From Candidatus Omnitrophota bacterium (GTDB lineage: Bacteria > Omnitrophota > Gorgyraeia > Duberdicusellales > 4484-171): a DNA stretch of 9,054 nucleotides. The position numbers and the translations under genes are program-made. The notes beneath the pieces are model-generated. The model worked only from the letters and a program-made list of their open reading frames with translations, was not told the origin of the DNA and ran no database searches. The stretch is from assembly GCA_023818995.1 (NCBI GenBank), contig JAMWDA010000059.1:1-9054 (forward strand), read 5' to 3'. Positions 6,202-9,054 of the stretch are shown one piece after another. The number at the start of each line of letters is the position of its first letter. Within the stretch, counting starts at the first letter, position 1.

Positions 6202-7755
6202 CTATTTAGCATAATCTACAGTGCGCGTCTCTCTTATAACAGTAATCTTTATCTGTCCGGGGTACTCCATATCTTTCTCTACACTTTTCTTTATCTGATA
6301 AGCTAAGAGATGCATATCTTCATCTTTAACTTTATTAGGTTGAACAATAACTCTTATCTCTCTACCCGCTTGAATAGCAAACGCTTTTTCTACGCCTTCA
6401 AAATTGGTAGCAATAGATTCTAGGTCCCTTAATCTCTTTATATAATTCTCTAAAGTCTCTCTCCTTGCTCCCGGACGAGAAGCAGAAATAGCATCTGAAA
6501 CTAATGCTAAAACAGAATATATTGATTTAAATTCTGCTTCTTCGTGATGAGATTCAGCAGTATTAATTACAATCTCATTCTCACCATATTTTCTCAAAAG
6601 TTCTCCCCCAATATTAGAATGTGTTCCTTCCACCTGATGGTCAACAGCTTTACCTATATCATGAAGCAAACCAGCTCGCTTAGCTATCCTTGGGTCTAAA
6701 CCAAGCTCGCCGGCTAATATACCCATAATAAACGCTACCTCTTTAGAATGCTGAAGAGCATTTTGGCCGAAACTGGTGCGATACTTTAACTTACCCAATA
6801 ATTTTATAATCTCGTAATGAAGATTATGTATACCTAATTCAAAAGCCACTGCTTTACCTTCCTCTACCAACTGCCTTTCAAAATCTTTTTTTACCTTCTC
6901 AATAACCTCTTCTATTCTAGCCGGATGTATCCTACCATCCATAACTAATTTTTCTAAAGCTATTCTTGCTATCTCTCTCCTTATAGGGTCAAAGCTAGAT
7001 ATACTCACCGCCTCGGGGGTATCGTCAATAACTAAATCAACTCCTGTAACCATCTCAAAAGCACGTATATTCCTTCCTTCTCTACCAATAATTCTGCCTT
7101 TTACTTCTTCGTTAGGTAACTGAACTACACTCACGGTAGTCTCTGTAGTATGCTCTACAGCGCATCTTTGAATAGCTAAAGAGATAATCTCTTTAGCCTT
7201 CTTATCTGCTTCCTCTTTTATTTCCTCCTCAAGTTGCTTAAGCATTATAGCTTTTTCTGTTCTCAATTCTTCAGAAAACATCTTAAGCAATAAGTTCTTT
7301 GCTTCTTCGGGAGTAAGAGAAGATATTTTTTGAAGTTTATCTTTTTCTTCTTGGATAAGTTGTTTCAAATGATTATTCTTAGTAGTAAGTTCCTGCATAA
7401 GAGTATTAATCTGTGCTTCTTTCTTGCTTATTTCTCTTTCTTTGCTCTCAATAAAATCCAGTCTCTTCTCCAAATTCTCTTCTCTCTGAGAAAGTCTTCT
7501 TTCCAGTTGAGCAAGCTCGTCTTTTTTCTGAGTAGTTCTTTTCTCAAAATCCAATCTTAACTTATAAAGTAATTCTTTGCCATCTAAATCAGCTTTTCTT
7601 ATAATTTCTTGAGCTTTATCTTTAGCCTCTCTCAAAAATCTCTCTGCTTCTTCCTTCACCCTTAATAATTTATTTCTCTCAACAATATCCTTAGTAAAGT
7701 AACCTATAGCTCCTCCGGCAATCAAAGAGATAAAAATCATATATAAAGTATTCAT
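6202..7755 (-). CDS. rny: Ribonuclease Y
   Basis: Membrane-anchored endoribonuclease that starts decay of many mRNAs. The 517 residues follow the family layout: an N-terminal membrane helix (about 4-20), a long charged coiled coil (about 28-200), a KH RNA-binding domain with [11 protein letters not shown] (220-230) and [12 protein letters not shown], then the HD catalytic domain. In the HD domain H336 lies in LQHS, the HD pair H365-D366 in LLHDIGKA, and ESHHEE follows at 401-406. The C-terminal region ends in the typical [14 protein letters not shown]. All key motifs are intact and the length is normal. The ATG has a strong Shine-Dalgarno. It lies 48 bp after the cyclo-ligase gene and 54 bp before ymdB, and probably belongs to their transcript. 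In Bacillus, RNase Y and YmdB act in the same regulatory network, so the adjacency is meaningful. Confidence 0.97.
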   Translation of the reverse strand: MNTLYMIFISLIAGGAIGYFTKDIVERNKLLRVKEEAERFLREAKDKAQEIIRKADLDGKELLYKLRLDFEKRTTQKKDELAQLERRLSQREENLEKRLDFIESKEREISKKEAQINTLMQELTTKNNHLKQLIQEEKDKLQKISSLTPEEAKNLLLKMFSEELRTEKAIMLKQLEEEIKEEADKKAKEIISLAIQRCAVEHTTETTVSVVQLPNEEVKGRIIGREGRNIRAFEMVTGVDLVIDDTPEAVSISSFDPIRREIARIALEKLVMDGRIHPARIEEVIEKVKKDFERQLVEEGKAVAFELGIHNLHYEIIKLLGKLKYRTSFGQNALQHSKEVAFIMGILAGELGLDPRIAKRAGLLHDIGKAVDHQVEGTHSNIGGELLRKYGENEIVINTAESHHEEAEFKSIYSVLALVSDAISASRPGARRETLENYIKRLRDLESIATNFEGVEKAFAIQAGREIRVIVQPNKVKDEDMHLLAYQIKKSVEKDMEYPGQIKITVIRETRTVDYAK

Positions 7756-7760
7756 TGAAT

Positions 7761-7768
7761 ACCTCCTT
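7761..7768 (-). promoter_or_regulatory. Strong Shine-Dalgarno for rny
   Basis: The minus strand reads AAGGAGGT ending 5 nt before the ATG at 7755, near-perfect complementarity to the 16S 3' end. It contrasts with the upstream cyclo-ligase gene, which has none. No clear separate promoter was seen in the 48-bp gap. Confidence 0.8.
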
Positions 7769-7803
7769 GTAGTGATAAAAATATACTTACCTTAACTTAT
7801 AAG

Positions 7804-8385
7804 CTAAAAACAAACTGTATCAGAAACAACAATGTCAACTTTCTGGTCGTAAGGTATGCGAACAGGAAGGGTGCTAAAAAGCTGGAAATCAAAAACCACA
7901 CCAATCTTTTTAGTGTGGGATTGAAGTCTATTTATAAATCTATCGTAAAAACCTCCTCCTCTACCTAAACGATACTTATTATAATCCATAGCCAAAGCAG
8001 GAAGAATAACTAAATCAAGTTCATCCACCTCTATTTTATCTGTTTGACGCTTATTGGGCTGCATTATATTCAGAGGTCCTTTAACAAAATCCTTATCTAA
8101 ATCTCTTACTCTATAGGGAAATAACTCATTATTCTTCAAATCAATTACAGGGAAACAAATTGTTTTTTCTTCTTTCAAAGCCTTCCTGACCATACCTAAA
8201 AGATTAACTTCACCTTTCAAAGGATAATAAACCATTATAACTTTTGATTTTTTATATATAGGCAAGTTAATAATAGTTTTTTCAACATTCTTACTCCTCC
8301 TTTCAATTTCCTCATTAGTTAAAGAGTATATCTTTTTTAAAAGATTTTTTCTTAAAACACTTTTTTCTTCCACCTTTTTATCCAT
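7804..8385 (-). CDS. 5-formyltetrahydrofolate cyclo-ligase (MTHFS)
   Basis: ATP-dependent enzyme converting 5-formyl-THF to 5,10-methenyl-THF in one-carbon metabolism; the E. coli homologue is YgfA. The 193 residues fit the family. An N-terminal LRKNL stretch (11-15) is followed by YYPLKGEVN (53-61), the folate-contact region, and KGPLNIMQP (102-110), which corresponds to the family GxLGIxEP. The nucleotide/phosphate loop is LPALAMDYNKYRLGRGGGFYDRF (128-150, with G141, G143-145 and Y147-D148), and KVDIVVSD lies near the C terminus. The usual PGVAFD reads PALAMD here, a mild change. It is the first gene of the apparent operon. No Shine-Dalgarno is present and the -10 box ends 5 nt before the ATG, so a leaderless message is likely. 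MTHFS beside rny and ymdB resembles gene orders in other bacteria in which 6S RNA is nearby. Confidence 0.94.
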   Translation of the reverse strand: MDKKVEEKSVLRKNLLKKIYSLTNEEIERRSKNVEKTIINLPIYKKSKVIMVYYPLKGEVNLLGMVRKALKEEKTICFPVIDLKNNELFPYRVRDLDKDFVKGPLNIMQPNKRQTDKIEVDELDLVILPALAMDYNKYRLGRGGGFYDRFINRLQSHTKKIGVVFDFQLFSTLPVRIPYDQKVDIVVSDTVCF

Positions 8386-8390
8386 TTTAT

Positions 8391-8418
8391 ATTATACCAT
8401 TAATTTTAATGTTGACAA
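8391..8418 (-). promoter_or_regulatory. Near-consensus promoter of the MTHFS-rny-ymdB operon, probably leaderless
   Basis: On the minus strand TTGTCA (8413-8418, five of six) and a perfect TATAAT (8391-8396) are 16 bp apart. The -10 is preceded by TGG, an extended -10. Only five bases (8390-8386) separate the -10 from the ATG, so the +1 should fall on or within a base or two of the start codon. On the plus strand a TTGACA (8412-8417) overlaps the -35 but has only a weak -10 candidate, so a divergent promoter is not claimed. Confidence 0.7.
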
Positions 8419-8598
8419 TTCTATAAATGCTTGGATTTATTTAAATGTTCTTAAAAAAATAACCATATGTTTAGGGATAACCTTTATTGCTTTTCAAGAA
8501 TATTTTTATCTACAAGTGTAAACAATATTTTACATTACAAGGATTTTGACGCTTTCAAAAAATCAAACATTCCTTCAGTGATTGCGACGGGTAGAGAC
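8419..8598. other. Gene-free AT-rich stretch with one palindrome
   Basis: No convincing coding region on either strand between the operon promoter and the terminator. The only structure seen is an inverted repeat at 8517-8534 (TGTAAA, six bases, TTTACA), which could be a protein-binding site or chance. Confidence 0.5.
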
Positions 8599-8641
8599 AA
8601 AAAAGAAAAGGGGACTTTCGTTTCATTTTCCGAAAATCCCC
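8599..8641 (-). terminator. Intrinsic terminator on the minus strand
   Basis: Read on the minus strand, GGGGAUUUUCG (8641-8631) pairs with CGAAAGUCCCC (8620-8610) over 11 bp with one U-G wobble and a 10-nt loop. UUUUCUUUUUU follows at 8609-8599. The wobble position is a C-A mismatch on the plus strand and there is no T run on that side, so the direction is clear. An outer helix (8670-8663 with 8594-8587, 8 bp, and 8654-8650 with 8600-8596) encloses it. It would end a transcript coming from the right, before the MTHFS promoter. Confidence 0.7.
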
Positions 8642-8739
8642 AGTTCGTATTGTCAAAAATGGCTACCCGTATTAGACAACTTTCAAACCATACCGCTGAA
8701 ATTCAAAAATGAAATTTATCACCCCATCCAAACAAGGTA

Positions 8740-8907
8740 ATGGTCGCAGGTTCGGGCACTATTTGCGTCCTCGCTACTTTTCCTTTTATATCCTGCCACA
8801 CCTTCAGCGTGGCAGGATATTCACCCTGTGAGATAGCTTGCGACATCTCACTCACGGGGTAAAAAGAGCAGTGCCAGGACGCAAGATGTGTCCGAGCCTG
8901 CGACTGT
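8740..8907 (+). ncRNA. Structured ncRNA candidate, possibly 6S-like
   Basis: A long closing stem pairs 8743-8759 with 8888-8904 (17 bp), extends outward by three weak pairs, and continues after a small internal loop as 8763-8771 with 8876-8884 (9 bp). Inside are two hairpins. One is a perfect 12-bp stem (ATATCCTGCCAC with GTGGCAGGATAT, about 8788-8820). The other is 8823-8832 with 8851-8860 (10 bp, one wobble). U-G or G-U pairs at 8751/8896, 8756/8891 and 8827/8856 lie inside helices on the plus strand but become A-C or C-A mismatches on the minus strand, so plus is favoured. One inner position (8776/8869) favours minus. The segment is GC-rich against AT-rich surroundings. Size, a pyrimidine-rich 5' strand next to the central junction, a hairpin on the 3' side, and location beside MTHFS all suit 6S RNA, but I could not match its conserved sequence. 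No promoter was identified. Confidence 0.55.
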
Positions 8908-8934
8908 GCTGTTATTTCTTTAAATTTCTCTCTA

Positions 8935-9054
8935 TGTTACAGAGTAGATAGAATGTCATATTAACTGTGCAGCTAGAATGTCATATGCCTATATATGTTC
9001 TTTATAACTAAATTGTTGTATAAATTAGTCCTTATAGAACACTCTGATATACTT
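8935..9054. mobile_element. Probable insertion-sequence end, continuing beyond the window
   Basis: A 16-bp motif, AG[A/C]TAGAATGTCATAT, occurs at 8946-8961 and 8971-8986, exactly 25 bp apart with one mismatch. Repeated transposase-binding motifs just inside a terminus beginning TGT (here TGTTAC at 8935) are typical of IS21-like and related DDE-integrase elements. No transposase reading frame is visible in the last 70 bases, which are AT-rich and may be leader DNA. The family and the exact boundary are uncertain because the other end lies outside the window. Confidence 0.4.
8946..8986. repeat. Two 16-bp direct repeats, 25-bp period
   Basis: Copies at 8946-8961 and 8971-8986 differ at one position (AGAT against AGCT at the start). 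The 9-base spacer TAACTGTGC is unrelated. The 25-bp period is about two and a half helical turns. Confidence 0.85.

Noticed and set aside
8467..8712. 81-codon open frame on the plus strand
   Set aside because: It runs through the terminator hairpin and its outer helix on the other strand, has no Shine-Dalgarno, and its translation resembles no family I know. The inverted repeats explain the sequence better.
8386..8740. THF or other folate riboswitch upstream of MTHFS
   Set aside because: The promoter next to the ATG leaves no leader, and the upstream sequence does not match the THF aptamer as I know it.
8560..8910. RNase P RNA or tmRNA
   Set aside because: The GAGGAAAGUC core of RNase P and the tmRNA ends and tag frame are not present on either strand.
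8946..8986. Start of a CRISPR array
   Set aside because: Only two 16-bp copies with a 9-bp spacer, far from CRISPR repeat and spacer sizes.

Overview
This is an AT-rich bacterial window in which all nine recognisable protein genes and one tRNA lie on the minus strand. The proteins are bacterial housekeeping enzymes plus three PilZ-type proteins. The tRNA encodes its own CCA end. Gene content and composition fit an uncultured low-GC bacterium such as a candidate-phylum (Omnitrophota-like) genome, but that placement is a guess; no rRNA or other decisive marker is present.

Read in the direction of transcription (right to left), the core is a tightly packed probable operon. It runs 5-formyltetrahydrofolate cyclo-ligase, RNase Y (rny), YmdB-family phosphoesterase, two tandem PilZ proteins, DXP synthase (dxs) and glutamyl-tRNA synthetase (gltX). 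Gaps are 54 bp or less, with one TGATG stop/start overlap. The cluster combines folate metabolism, mRNA turnover, c-di-GMP-type sensing, isoprenoid/thiamine precursor supply and tRNA charging. The first gene has a near-consensus promoter whose predicted start falls on the start codon, so its mRNA is probably leaderless. rny and the first PilZ gene have strong Shine-Dalgarno sequences instead.

Left of gltX come a DUF192 lipoprotein, a third PilZ protein with its own promoter, and tRNA-Gln(CUG) with its own promoter. At the left edge (about 1-120, minus strand) is an RNA-like pseudoknot. Two stacked helices of 9 and 10 bp enclose a hairpin, and a perfect 9-bp helix crosses them. G-U wobbles place it on the minus strand and a TATAAT box lies just upstream. 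I do not recognise the family.

The right 670 bases contain no convincing protein gene. They hold an intrinsic terminator on the minus strand, and a GC-rich RNA of about 170 nt (long closing stem, two hairpins) whose G-U wobbles favour the plus strand. Its position beside the cyclo-ligase/rny/ymdB block makes a 6S-like RNA a reasonable hypothesis. Past about 8935, a 16-bp motif repeated at 25-bp spacing looks like the end of an insertion sequence that continues outside the window.
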